In this document: in pieces, positions 31,905 to 42,996 of the stretch | How positions within the stretch are numbered: position 1 is the stretch's first letter | Layout: the number at the start of each line of letters is the position of its first letter | Assembly (NCBI GenBank): GCA_002633025.1 | Contig: NMRB01000256.1 | Location: 294,712-358,711 of the forward strand | Direction of reading: 5' to 3' | DNA length: 64,000 nucleotides | From: Notospermus geniculatus | Lineage: Eukaryota > Nemertea > Pilidiophora > Heteronemertea > Lineidae | Notes under the pieces: generated by a model | What the model saw: only the letters and a program-made list of their open reading frames with translations | What the model was told of the DNA's origin: nothing | Database searches by the model: none | Program-made: the position numbers and the translations under genes

Positions 31905-32054
31905 GGTGTGATAAAATCTGATGTACCCGTCTTTCTGATGTCACAGGATTAAGGGTCTTGGTCTCTCTAGAGTCCAATTCAATGTTGCCGCTTAATCCGT
32001 AAATGTGTTGTTGGGGGACATCACATATCGGGGAACATTAGATTCTACTACACC
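31905..32054. mobile_element. Second copy of GGTGTGATA...CTACACC
   Basis: It begins GGTGTGATAAAATCTGATG and ends CATTAGATTCTACTACACC. The interior (GGTCTTGGTCTCTCTAGAGT, CCAATTCAATG, GCTTAATCCGTAAA) matches 26830-26993. No foldback G sequence surrounds this copy, so the two elements are independent families. Confidence 0.85.
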
Positions 32055-32055
32055 G

Positions 32056-34290
32056 GCGTTGCGTGTGGCGTGAATATGATAAAATATGGTCCACTTTTCC
32101 CCATAGAACCCATGGTAGGCCTATTAACCGGTCAGGGAGCTTTCCGTCAACGCTACTCTTCATTATCCCGCATTTCCGGAGGGCCTACTAAACAGAGATC
32201 CATATTCGCGAGAAATTCAAGATGGCCGCTTTGTAATGTCAGGAACAGACGTAGGTTATGTACATATACGAAAGCAAGGCCGAATTTGTTGGTATATATG
32301 GCGGCGCCAAGCCAAGAAAATAAAATCGCCGGGTCGGTTACACCATAAAGCATTATTGCTATGAAAAAGCGCAATCGAAAGGGGATACGCGATGTCTATA
32401 ATCGGCCGCTGGTGTCGCCACTGGTTCTGTGTTAGTGGACTCGGCGACATGTATTCTACGAACGACAGCAGGACAATAATCATCACTCCCTCGCTCTCCA
32501 TATGGTCACCGATATTAAACTGCTTTAGAGGTGACTTTTCCGAGAAAACAAATTAATTTTGAAGCTGTCAAAATAGTTCAATGTGTGCACGGCACGTGAT
32601 GGGACCTTGATGGTGTTCGTCTGAATACATACTGAACATATTTTTTTCTGCTGCAGTGACTTCACGATTGTAAAACGTGTATTAACGTTTACACCTTCAG
32701 TGATTATCTAATAGTTACATAGCATACATGTACATACATGGGCCTATAGGCCTATTACTGAAAAGCACCCTATAAATGTGTGAGTAGGCCCGAAATGAAT
32801 GCGAAACCGTCACCTTCACTCGTGATGATTTCGGGACAGCAAAGGTCCGATGTTTTTTTTTCATTTCAGTTCATTGGCCGTGTATACAGAACTAGGCCAT
32901 TAACTACAAAATAACTGACTAAAATTGACCCCTTAGATGTGAACCTACAGTATACATGCACAGGCATACAAGAATAAGTTACCATGCCTAGGCTCCTTAG
33001 GCCTGGTCTTCGGAGCCAAAACAACGACTGAAAAAAGTTTGACTTCAAATGGACAACAATGATTACATGTACAAACAAGTACATGTATGACTGGGACCGA
33101 AAATTTCCAGTAATGAAACTCAAAAGATCGTGAATCGCAAGCCGACTCTGTCAGATGTACAGTGTACATGCACACAATAGCTACTGTACATGCACGCAGT
33201 GCAGATCATACATCAACTTCTAAAAGAGTTTCACTGCATAAAGCAGTCTACCATTCCAATGTTGTCGATAAAGAGGAAAAGCATCAGTGGGACAAACTTA
33301 TTTTTATGACTATAAACAGCAATGTACAGTACATGTACTGTATGTATAATATCCATTTCCTCTGTTCGCAGGAAGATTTTGAAATGCACTAAGACCCATT
33401 ACATCAACATCTGACTTACACAGGGCATGGACGTACATGTACATAGGGCCTACATCGAGTGATAGACCCCCATTTACAAATTCAAGTTGACAACCCTGCC
33501 CCCGAGCCTGGGAAACAAAGAACGTGATGATCAGTGAACGTTTTTTCCTGCCTTTTGTACATTGTCCAGAGTGTATGGATATCAACATTCTTGGCCATTG
33601 ACTTCATCATTTTACGGACTTGGACCTGAGATATCTCAGATACTAAAGTGAAATTACCTTTATCAACATGTTACTCCCCACACAACCTCGTCAAACATGA
33701 CTCAGATGATAACCGAGAACTCTGTTCGGCCAGATGTACTCTACCCTAAGTAAAAAGAACTTTGGTAACAATGTCTTCTTTTTTAATGAAAATCTTTTTT
33801 AAACAGGCAAACCTTCTTTTTTGTACTTGGAACAATACCGGCAATAAACTCTGTCAAATTAGTGCAAAGCAATTGGAACAGAAGCTGAAACCGGAGCTGA
33901 AAAAAATGGCCCTTGGTGTCCAGCTGTAAATTCATTCAACCTGCCTACAAGTCAAGATTCTAATGTAACAATATAGAAATATGATTGATAACCCCACACA
34001 CAACGTTGAGTGCAGTTGTGCCTTCGGTACCTTCAAAGGGAAAAACAAGGATGGTGGGTTGGAGCACCATCAACCTACTTTCTGTATCAGGTTCGGGGTT
34101 ACTCGGTGCAAACGTATGTCAGGTATGCAAAACTACGTTCCATGCACTCTGTGATGGACTGTACTTCTGCTTGTGGACCTAAAATAAACATAGAAAGCGC
34201 CACGAGGCTGCCGAGGTCCAGGAAGGTTGGGAACCATTGTGTTATTTGACCAGAACATATGAAAAAGTTGATGCATCTCATCTTACTGTG
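32056..34290. other. No gene seen; cluster of TACATGTA words
   Basis: No exon, RNA or repeat family is recognised in 2.2 kb. Self-complementary words such as ACATGTACATAC, GTACATGTATG, CAGTACATGTACTG and CGTACATGTACATAG cluster between 32.73 and 33.45 kb. ORFs of up to 92 codons lack domains. Confidence 0.4.
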
Positions 34291-34298
34291 TATGTTAA

Positions 34299-35031
34299 AG
34301 GGAGACTCCATTCATAGTGTAAAATTTTGAATTTTTGAAATATCGCTAATACATTCAAATTCATTGATATCTGCAACATGTCTTTTTTTTAAATCAGCAG
34401 ACTCATCATTTTATGCATTTTTATTGCATTCCAAGGGACCACTGCACAGCACATGTGATGTTATATGTGTTCAATGCATATTTATGAAGGTACAACCAAT
34501 AGGCCTAGCAGTCACAGTATTAGGTCATTCACATTTATAATAAAGGTCTTCAGCCTATGGACACTAGTGACATCACAACTCATGGCAATGGTCTCCATGG
34601 ATTGATAAAAATTCAAAAGTTTACAATGGTCCATATGCATAAAAAGAGCAAATGCCTTTTACTTGAAAATTGAAGCAATTACTTCCATACGTATGCATAA
34701 AACCCAAAGTAAATGCGTTTGCTAAAAAGCAACTGCGATTAGAAAAGCTATTAGAAAAAGCAATTACTATTTACTTGTTCCTTTCTAGCAAATGCTAGAA
34801 TTCATATGCATAATACTGAGCAATTGCTCCAACTATAGAACCTTTGGTAAACAAGCATGCTTGTCAAGTATAAGCATTTGCTTTGAAGTAGAAGTAAAAG
34901 ATTATGCATATGAAACCAAGTAATTGCTTTCACTTTTACTTTTGGCTTCAAGCAACTGCTTTTACTTTTTGCTTTTGCTAGGAGTAAATACTTCATTTTT
35001 ATGCATACGGCCCATTGAGTGGAGTCTCCCT
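34299..35031 (+). mobile_element. MITE family A, copy 4, split by family E
   Basis: It begins AGGGAGACTCCATTCATAGT after TTAA (34295-34298) and ends GAGTGGAGTCTCCCT before TTAG (35032-35035). The family E element at 34628-35013 interrupts it within the terminal ACAATGAGTGG motif. Without the insert it would be about 345 bp, in line with the other copies. Confidence 0.88.
34628..35013. mobile_element. Family E element, copy 1 (nested in MITE A)
   Basis: It begins GGTCCATATGCATAAAAAGA and ends TTTTTATGCATACGGCCC. ATGCATA words punctuate it roughly every 80-110 bp. The arms are built from AGCAAATGCTTTTACTT-like words. It is flanked by AAT on the left and ATT on the right. It carries no transposase. 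Confidence 0.85.
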
Positions 35032-35043
35032 TTAGGAGACATT

Positions 35044-35428
35044 GGGCCGTATGCATAAAAATGAAGCATTTACTTCTAGCAAAAGCAAAAAGTAAAAGCA
35101 GTTGCTTGAAGCCAAAAGTAAAAGTTACAGCAATTACTTGGTTTCATATGCATAATCTTTTACTTCTACTTCAAAGGAAATGCTTATACTTGACAAGCAT
35201 TTGCTTGTTTTCCAATGGTTGTACAGTTGGAGCATTTGCTCAGTATTGTGCATATGATTTCTAGCATTTGCTTGAAAGGAACAAGTAAATAGTAGGCCTA
35301 ATTGCTTTTTCTAACAGCAATCGCTTTTTAGCAAAAAAGCATTTACTTTGAGTTTTATGCATACAGATGGAAGTAACTGCTTCAATTTTCAAGTAAAAAG
35401 CATTTGCTTTTCTTTATGCATATGACCC
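35044..35428 (-). mobile_element. Family E element, copy 2 (inverted)
   Basis: It begins GGGCCGTATGCATAAAAATG and ends TCTTTATGCATATGACCC. It is the reverse complement of copy 1 along its length. Only about 30 bp (the end of MITE A copy 4) separates copies 1 and 2, so the pair forms an inverted repeat of about 800 bp. The ORF at 35019-35264 mirrors the minus ORFs at 34802-35056 and 35812-36000. Confidence 0.88.
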
Positions 35429-35546
35429 AATAATACGGTTATTACCAATGTCAAACCAATCTTGAAAGATACATGTAACTCAACCCTTCTTTAAAACAAA
35501 GGACAAGATTTCGGATCGATCGAGTCAGAAGTGGAAAACTTACAAT

Positions 35547-35924
35547 GGTCCATATGCATAAAGAAAAGCAAATACTTTTTACTTGAAAATTGAAGCAATT
35601 ACTTCCATCCGTATGCATAAAACCAGAAGTAAATGCTTCTGCTAAAAAGCAGTTGCTGTTAGAAAAAGCAATTACTATTGACTTGTTTCTTTCTAGGAAA
35701 TTCTAGAATTCATATGCATAATACTGAGCAATTGTTCCAACGGTAGAACCTTCGGTAAACAAGCAAATGCTTGTCAAGTATAAGCATTTGCTTTGAAGTA
35801 GAAGTAAAAGATTATGCATATGAAACCAAGTAATTGCTTTTACTTTTGCTTTTGGCTTCGAGCAACTGCTTTTTACTTTTTGCTTTTGCTAGAAGTAAAT
35901 TGTTCATTTTTATGCATATGGCCC
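35547..35924 (+). mobile_element. Family E element, copy 3
   Basis: It begins GGTCCATATGCATAAAGAAA and ends TTTTTATGCATATGGCCC. It is flanked by AAT on both sides (35544-35546 and 35925-35927), consistent with a 3-bp target duplication. The interior follows copy 1 closely. Confidence 0.88.
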
Positions 35925-35929
35925 AATGT

Positions 35930-36505
35930 GATATGAAGAATATTAAGTCAGCTCTGTGTACATCTACCACACAAGAAAGATTCACCTTCCTTGAAGACAT
36001 GTATTAAACGAAATGTTCATGTTAAATCATATGATAATCTGTTATCAAACAATAAAATCAAACTTCTCTCAGAATTTAAGGTGAGCTACTTTCTTTTTCA
36101 ATACATTTGTCAATGTACATTCGGCAATACATGAAAACTCCATGCACATGTTGCACGGAAGTTTGAGTTTGGAAATATTTCAAAATAAGCGAGTTGAATC
36201 CTGATTCATACATAGTATGGATTGTCAACAGCTGATTTTTCCGGCAGATCACGGTACTCAAGGTCCACACGAGCAAACAAGAGCTTTTAAAGTGTCCTTC
36301 CTTAATCTCAATGGGTATTTCATATCAAAAGGCCTTGCACGATCAACCACTTGTCATTCAGCAGGCACCATTTGAAGATATTCGAGGATTTCAACACATA
36401 TTCGGCAAAATCGGGAGTTATCTGATGCCCCAGGACAACCAAGCGCAATATCTTACATGTACATGTACCTCTATCCCAGGCCCTGTTCCCACTCCGCATT
36501 CTCCA
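35930..36505. other. No supported gene
   Basis: Nothing is recognised between family E copy 3 and MITE A copy 5, apart from a TACATGTACATGTAC word near 36456. Confidence 0.4.
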
Positions 36506-36513
36506 CAACTTAA

Positions 36514-36870
36514 AAGGGAGACTTCATTCACTGTGAAAAATATTGAATTTTTGAAATATTGTTAAAACATTCAAATTCATTGATATCTGCAACATGTCAT
36601 ATTTTTTTAACATCAGCAAACTCACCATTTTAAGTACCGGTACTTTAATTACATCCCAAGGGGACCATTGCACAGCACATGTGATGTCATATCAGCTTAA
36701 TGAATATTTATGAAGGTACAACCAATAGGCCTAGGCAGTCACAGTGCAATGTATTAGCTCATTGACTACAAAGTTCGTAAGCCTATTGACACTAGTGACA
36801 TCACAACTCATGGCAATAGTCTCCATGGATTGATAAAAATTCAAAAGGTTTCAATGAGTGGAGTCTCCCT
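36514..36870 (+). mobile_element. MITE family A, copy 5
   Basis: It begins AAGGGAGACTTCATTCACTG (one extra A against the family end) and ends AATGAGTGGAGTCTCCCT. TTAA lies at 36510-36513 and 36871-36874. The right TTAA is also the left target site of MITE B copy 2. Confidence 0.9.
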
Positions 36871-36874
36871 TTAA

Positions 36875-37128
36875 AGATAATGTATCATGACTTCATTGTT
36901 TACGTTCAATGTTTGTAAACATGGATGTTTACATTATGTTATTTTGGACTCTGGGGACATGCCAACCCACAGAATTCAATGCTTTCGGTATCAAAAGATT
37001 TTCTAGAGGGGCATACATGTACCACCAACATATTTCTCATAAGATAAAGGAAGACTGGACACAAACAAACAAAATGTAAATAAACAAAGATTTTCGTGGC
37101 CCGCAAAAATACCCGTGATACATTGCCT
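36875..37128 (-). mobile_element. MITE family B, copy 2
   Basis: It begins AGATAATGTATCATGACTTC and ends CCGTGATACATTGCCT, flanked by TTAA at 36871-36874 and 37129-37132. The interior is the reverse complement of copy 1, for example GGGACATGCCAACCCACAGA. It shares one TTAA with MITE A copy 5, so one element used the other's duplicated target site. The 144-codon minus ORF over it is incidental. Confidence 0.88.
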
Positions 37129-37249
37129 TTAAACTCCTCCTGATTACCATTATGTTTCAGTTTGTGAGATTGATCATTGGTTCTGTGAGTGAGAGTCTTG
37201 TTGAGCCATCTGCCCCACTTCATCTCATCTACAACATGTGAAATATTTC

Positions 37250-37365
37250 CCAAAGAATAGGAAGATGTTGCATTCACATGGCAATGTGAATGAAAAGGAA
37301 AATGGTGAATGATGATGTGAATGATGACGTAAATGATGGAAAAGGAAAATGGTGAATCATTGTTT
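37250..37365. repeat. AATGATG/AAAGGAAAATGGTG imperfect repeat
   Basis: GAAAAGGAAAATGGTGAATG occurs near 37292 and again, as GGAAAAGGAAAATGGTGAAT, near 37338. Several GAATGATG units lie between. It is a small imperfect tandem repeat. Confidence 0.6.
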
Positions 37366-37374
37366 TCATACACA

Positions 37375-37504
37375 TGGGCTGATATTTATAAAAGTTAGGA
37401 AATGCTTTTACATGTACTTAAGATTTGCACAGCGAGGTCCAATGTAAATGTACTACAAAACTTGAAGGAAAAGCATTTGCTAGCTTTTATGAATATCAGC
37501 CATG
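37375..37504. mobile_element. Palindromic MITE family C
   Basis: It begins TGGGCTGATATTTATAAAAG and ends CTAGCTTTTATGAATATCAG, then CCATG. The centre carries GCACAGCGAGGTCCAATGTA and TACTACAAAACTTGAAGGAA, identical to the copy split at 5490-5827. Confidence 0.87.
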
Positions 37505-37963
37505 GTTTTTGATAAGGGAACGTACAGTAGCGCATTTTCTCAGATACACAGTTTTTATATGAAGACGGCAGCGGTGCTTTCATGCGCAACAATATCGCGA
37601 CAGCTAGCTTCACCGAATGCCAAAAAATATCAACAAGAACAAATTATAATCTTACTTTCAAAGCTTTCAATTTTCAGTGTTACCCATGGAGATTGCAGAA
37701 ACCCTGACTGGTAGGATGGGAAAGGGTATATAACATAAAAAAGGGTTAGTTTCGTTTTATTCACCCGGCCCTTTTCTTAACCAGGACAGGTGCGATAAGT
37801 CGAGATTTTGCTTTGATTCCAGGGGGACTTTCCGTCAGAATCAGATCCGCGTCAGTCTCTACAGGTTGACACGGGCAACGTAAAGAATATATATCACCGA
37901 AAGGTCCATTTATGCTGATAATGTCAATTATTCGGTTACATAATTAACTCATCATTAAAAACA

Positions 37964-38107
37964 ATGGCGGGATCGGCAACAGTGGATGCTGTTACGGACA
38001 CGACTTGGAGGGCAGAACAAGAAGCTGTAATGTGTGGAAAGCAAGGGAATAAGGGAGAGTCGTGGGTTTTTGGGAAGATCGAGACGATTCAGCTGTCTCC
38101 GAAGTGA
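37964..38107 (+). CDS. Candidate short ORF near a splice donor (hypothetical)
   Basis: ACAATGG is a good start context. The frame encodes 47 residues, beginning MAGSATVDAVTDTTWRAEQE and ending in QLSPK with a TGA. A strong donor (TTAG followed by GTAAGT) lies at 38117, just after the stop. It could be an upstream ORF in a 5' exon or chance. There is no recognisable domain. Confidence 0.2.
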   Translation: MAGSATVDAVTDTTWRAEQEAVMCGKQGNKGESWVFGKIETIQLSPK

Positions 38108-39042
38108 CCCCATTAGGTAAGTAGGTCAAGCTGTCGGGATTTCACCAGCTATGACGCGAATTTCGTCATCACGTCGCGACAGAGCTAAAATCTAGCCATG
38201 CTAATGTCAAGGTCACAACGGTGTAAAACATACATATATCATGTATGGTGATTATGGCGCAGACCCTGGCACTAGCAAGGACGATAGGGCATCAGTGGGC
38301 TATTTTGGACGGTGTGAGAGAGTCTACAGTGCCACTGACACACTCTGCATTATCATACTCCAGTCTAGGAAGACACGGCATGGAACTGGATTCCAAAGTC
38401 GGATTCGCTCGCTGTCAGCCACTTAGGATAAGTATTCACCAATTTGACATTTTTTACCAACATGGCCCCACTTTTTCGGGATAATGAACAAAATAACTTG
38501 ATAATACGAACCGTGGTGGTGTCTGGTCCAAATCGACTGCCTCGGGTTTGTCTGTATTTGACGTAGTCCTCGCATTTGGCCACCATGTTAATCAGCCCAA
38601 CCGGAGTAGTTTGTTCGTCCTCTTACAGTCTAGGCCAGTTCAGGCGAATTGATTCTTTGCACCTCGGAGACTCATCAATTGTCCAACCTGTACCTAACTT
38701 TCCGTCTCAGGATTCCCTCGGTAAGTTAGTGTGAGGCTACCCCCTTGTTGGCACTGACAGAACGCCACCCATGCAAATGGGTCACGACTGAACTATAACC
38801 GCACGCACAAAGTGATGTAAGCCGATTTCAAACATTGTCACTGCGTCTTTGACTTTTGCTCTGGTGCCCAGCTCGCTTGAGGGGGTCCTATGAACCTTGA
38901 ACAGGGCGGTACAGGATTACCTTCCCCTCCCCGCCGACACCATTTTGACCTTGGATCGTGACAACTGTCTAAGGGAGTCGCCTTTTCTTTCCGTGATATT
39001 GTAACCGTCAGCAGTATGGCTCAGTAGGGCAGCATTCTTACC

Positions 39043-39072
39043 ATGGCTTTCCGGCGACAGTCAGAAGACGAG
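39043..39072 (+). CDS. Candidate first coding exon (hypothetical)
   Basis: ACCATGG is an optimal start context. Ten codons (MAFRRQSEDE) then run into GAG followed by GTAAGG, a strong donor in phase 0. The frame stays open through the donor for 150 codons, so an unspliced ORF is also possible. No acceptor or second exon can be tied to it by eye. Confidence 0.2.
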
Positions 39073-40921
39073 GTAAGGAAAACTAGGAAGGAAACTGCTA
39101 TTCCTTTACGGCTTACGACTAGGGTTACGTTCAGGGAGCCAACGAGGGCTAACTTAGTCTGTTGTTGGAAGGCTCTCAATGCAATGGATATATGTACGTC
39201 AAGAAGACATACTAGTAGATTGCGCCTTAGCAAATCTTGTCCTATACTTGTAGCTTCCTTTGTACTCGTAACTTCCTTTGCTGAAGGCCTTCTTTCAAAC
39301 GCTAATGTTTTTGGCAATGTTGTCACCTATTGTTGTTGTTGCCATTTTCATATTCGGGAGACACACCTAATGGTAATCTCAACAGGTTGTGTCCACCACA
39401 AAAGCTTTGTGAGCATCTTCAGATTGTCAGTGCGACCTAGTAACATGAAACCGAGTCACATCAGCATTTGGGACTTTCTTCTCTCTTTTACTTAATACAT
39501 CCAATAAGTATGGTCTTCTACAAACGTCCAAGGCTTGTGCCACATTGGCCAAATTCTTGTGTGTAAATTTCAATTGAAATCACTGTGACCACATAAGGCA
39601 GAGGTTGACTCGCACAACTCTGCATGCCTCTAGTTTTTGCTAAACTGGCCCTTATGGGATAGAATGAAATACAACAATCCTAGCTTTATCTAGAGGTCAC
39701 GCAAAGGATTCCCTATGACCAGAAGAACAAGAATTGAAGTTCTCCTGCAGTCATAGCTATCCAGAAGTCCTATGTAGTTGCAGTTTCATGACGTTGGTCA
39801 GATATTTCGCCAAATGGACCCGAACTTTGACTGAATCAGGTCGGCCAGTTTCTGGTCCAGCTTCCTCACTTTCACTTAACTTAAGCAACAGTTCCGCTGC
39901 CTAGAACTTCTGACCTGGACCACAGCAATGTGTTCGGCCACTGGCCTGACATCAAACATGTTCTGATTCATACCTGTATGTCAACACACACGGATTATCT
40001 CCAGTAATTTGTCACTGTATTTTACCATCTAAGTTTTCTGTCAGCGCACTCCCGTGTTTACTTGCAATAATAAATGAGAAAGCTTGCTCATCTATGAAAA
40101 GTGAGAAAAAGAGCGAACTCCGCCATATTAAAGGGGCAATCCGACGAGGCCAGGTGATTAGGCCTATACGTAAGCCTGCTCCTTTCCAATACAATGCCTA
40201 AACGAACAGTGTTGACGGGATTCTCAGCCCCATGCTAGAGGGCATCCTCCCAACAAACAGACGCCAGTTACCCAGTCCTCCAATGATTATAAGCCACATA
40301 GAGAGGTCCCCCAAAAAGGTCCGAAAGGCGGTGGAACAGGGCCTACTTATGTTTTGGAAATAGGGCGCTTGTAAATATCAGTTGCACCACTGTAGACCTT
40401 TTTACTTGAGGAAGGCAAAAGTCCGTGGACGGTCCATGGCCGAGGGAGGGGAGAGGAGGTGTCACAAAAAACATCCACTTGAATTTCACACGGTTGGCAA
40501 GCCTCAACATCACCGCTAAATCTGAGGGTCAAGGTCATTCACCAACCACCAATTCCTTTCGTCATGTGTTACTACGCAGTTCATGCATCGTCGCCAAGAC
40601 GTCAAAATTATATTCCGCTTGATTATCAATTTTCGTTGCATCTTACCAAAGAAACAGGTGTAACTCTGATTTGGTAAGTACGCTAGATCTCATTGCTGCA
40701 AGATTTACTAGTATTTTGTCACGATGACTAAGGTAAGTTTGATTTTCATATTGTGACGTCTCTGTGATCAGAAGATTAACGGTGTCAAGACATAAGACGT
40801 TCTCTGCGCGTTTTGCTCAGATTTTGACACGGTACCTGATGATACCACGACTGGCATCATGAGGATGAGGAAATGTTTGCACTCCTAGTGTCTGCTCGCA
40901 ATCGAATATCAATCTCTCATG

Positions 40922-40995
40922 TCAGCGGGTCGAACCCACATATTTGTAATCTAATATCCGGTAGGCAAATCTTACCCTACCACCCTGTGAGCTCA
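40922..40995 (-). repeat. Possible tRNA-like fragment
   Basis: On the minus strand GTGGGTTCGACCCGC fits a T-arm or B box. About 50 bases upstream GGTGGTAGGGTAAGA is a weak A-box match. The acceptor stem is not evident. It may be a decayed SINE head. Chance is also possible. Confidence 0.25.
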
Positions 40996-42916
40996 TTCAA
41001 TATGCGTCCTAAAATATGCCTCTCTGGAAAGGAACAGCAACTCTTCCAATGAGATATGACCGAATACTGTTACGACGATTGAGAGCCAAAGGAGACCACA
41101 AGCGGTCACAATATCTTCTGTAACAAAAGTACAACGTTCTTTTGTTACAAAGGCCGAAAGGCTCGATGTTTCGGCTCGTGCGTCTCTCGTTTGCCAAGGA
41201 AGGGAGTACAGAGACGACTTCTTCCCTCCTCATCCTTCGATGATTTAGAGGAATCTGTCACTCTTGATGCGTTCTCACCATTTGAGCGAGTCACCTCACC
41301 GCATACCATGAGCCTAGTAACCCTCATGACTCTAGGCGTGAAAGTCGCACCTGCCCTTGCCTTGGATGCATACTAAGTAAGAGGTAATACTCTATTCTTA
41401 ATTGGTTGCACTGCCGTACCAATGTCCACGTCAGGACTTCAATGCCAAACTATTGCTCGTAGCGTACATACATTGTCATTCAACAGCCCCTGAAGGGACC
41501 GATGAAGCATCGTTTTCGAAGCTGCTACAATACCAACGTAGCCATCTAGACATAGCTTTTCAACGACAACTGATTTTGACTCAATAAATATCATCCGCTA
41601 CGTAAACTAATGATCAACCAGAGGACGGCTGACCATTTGTCAAGATATTGCATCCCTATTCCCATACCAAACGGATTATCTTCACACAGTTGGTGCAAGA
41701 CCAGTACTACTTTGCATGCCAATACTACCCCCTCTTCCAAACCCAGCTGTAACCATTGGAACCTATGTCTACCATTATAATGGTAGGTGCGCGCAACTGA
41801 ACCAACGCGTGCAAGATGGTTGAGTCCAGCGCCAGCACGACATCCAGGTCGATAGCGCGCGGCCACAGAACCTTTAAATCCCGATTACAAGTGATAGCCA
41901 CAGGGCCTGAGCTATCCACAACCTGCTATCCATGCTAAAGAAAATCAAACCATCCTTTCATAAGCATCACCCGATCTCCAATACCCCTGTCGATATCAGC
42001 TGGAACTACCGACACAACACCACTCCATCCTTGCTACAGTACTATCGAGTGCGGCACCCCACCCCCGCACGCAGCCTCCATTCATAATTCCCATCAGCTG
42101 AGCGGGTGTGCGGATGAACCAACGCTCTTCACACACTCATAAGACGTGAAGTATTTAACTATCATTAAGGATGCAAACCTCAATAAATCTCCACTCTAAT
42201 TACTTCCAACACAAGACGATGCTAAACCAACAAAACTCCCAAATGATACCTACAAAGGTTTTAAAAGGGACAACATCAGGGTGAGAATTAAAGAAAAATA
42301 TGCAACGTTTAAATGTGATGAGAGAAAGCTTACCGCAACTGGCAAGAAGAACCAGCAGGTTATATTCCACCATGATGACGTACTCCAAGCAGCAAAATGA
42401 CCACACCTAATCCTTGCTAAGGATAACAAGCTTAAACCCTTTACTTTCAACTATCTCAATGCACTTGTTGTTATTAAATGCAATCGAGGACGTATTCCTT
42501 GGTTCGCACTTAGCAAGCCCTACCTGAATGCCTCCCTGAGTAATGCAGCATATTGACCATCAATCCTGATTATGTTGCGGTCCTCCTCATGAAAAATTGT
42601 CCTGACCCCTTTTCCAGCGTTCTTTCCAAACCAGTGCAGCACTCCTTCCTGCTTCCCTGCACCAACATCAGCTGTAGCTTCGCGTCAAAACCTCGGCAAA
42701 GAGGCATCTTTAGAAAAATACAGCAGCATGCTGCAGCTCCGTGAATGAAACTCGCAAGCGTAGAGAATTTTCGAACCGATGTTAGATTCATTCACCTATC
42801 TCTCTCCCAGTCATGATCGGGTACATGAATGTACTGCGTGCGTGCGTACTGGAAATAAAAATCAATGCGGCATGTTCAAATCCATCCCGTTTCATTCATA
42901 AACGCAGCTGGGAAAC

Positions 42917-42996
42917 TTGCGCCCACGCACTATCTACTCCTAGCTATAGTAAATTACTACGAGGACGAGAGAGGGGATAGCGCGAGTGCGCAAGTT
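42917..42996. repeat. Imperfect inverted repeat
   Basis: CTTGCGCCCACGCACTATC pairs with GATAGCGCGAGTGCGCAAG across about 40 bp. It is the only clear foldback in the repeat-poor tract besides a small one near 41117-41147 (TGTAACAAAAG and CTTTTGTTACA). Confidence 0.5.

Noticed and set aside
34802-36000. Three similar short proteins (Lys/Ser-rich) as a gene family
   Set aside because: They are translations of the same segment of the three family E elements.
36939-37373. 144-codon minus ORF as a gene
   Set aside because: It lies mostly within MITE B copy 2 and the AATGATG repeat.
40723-40731. ATGACTAAG followed by GTAAGT as the first exon of a ribosomal protein gene starting MTK
   Set aside because: Three codons are too little evidence. 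No polypyrimidine start motif and no matching second exon were found downstream.
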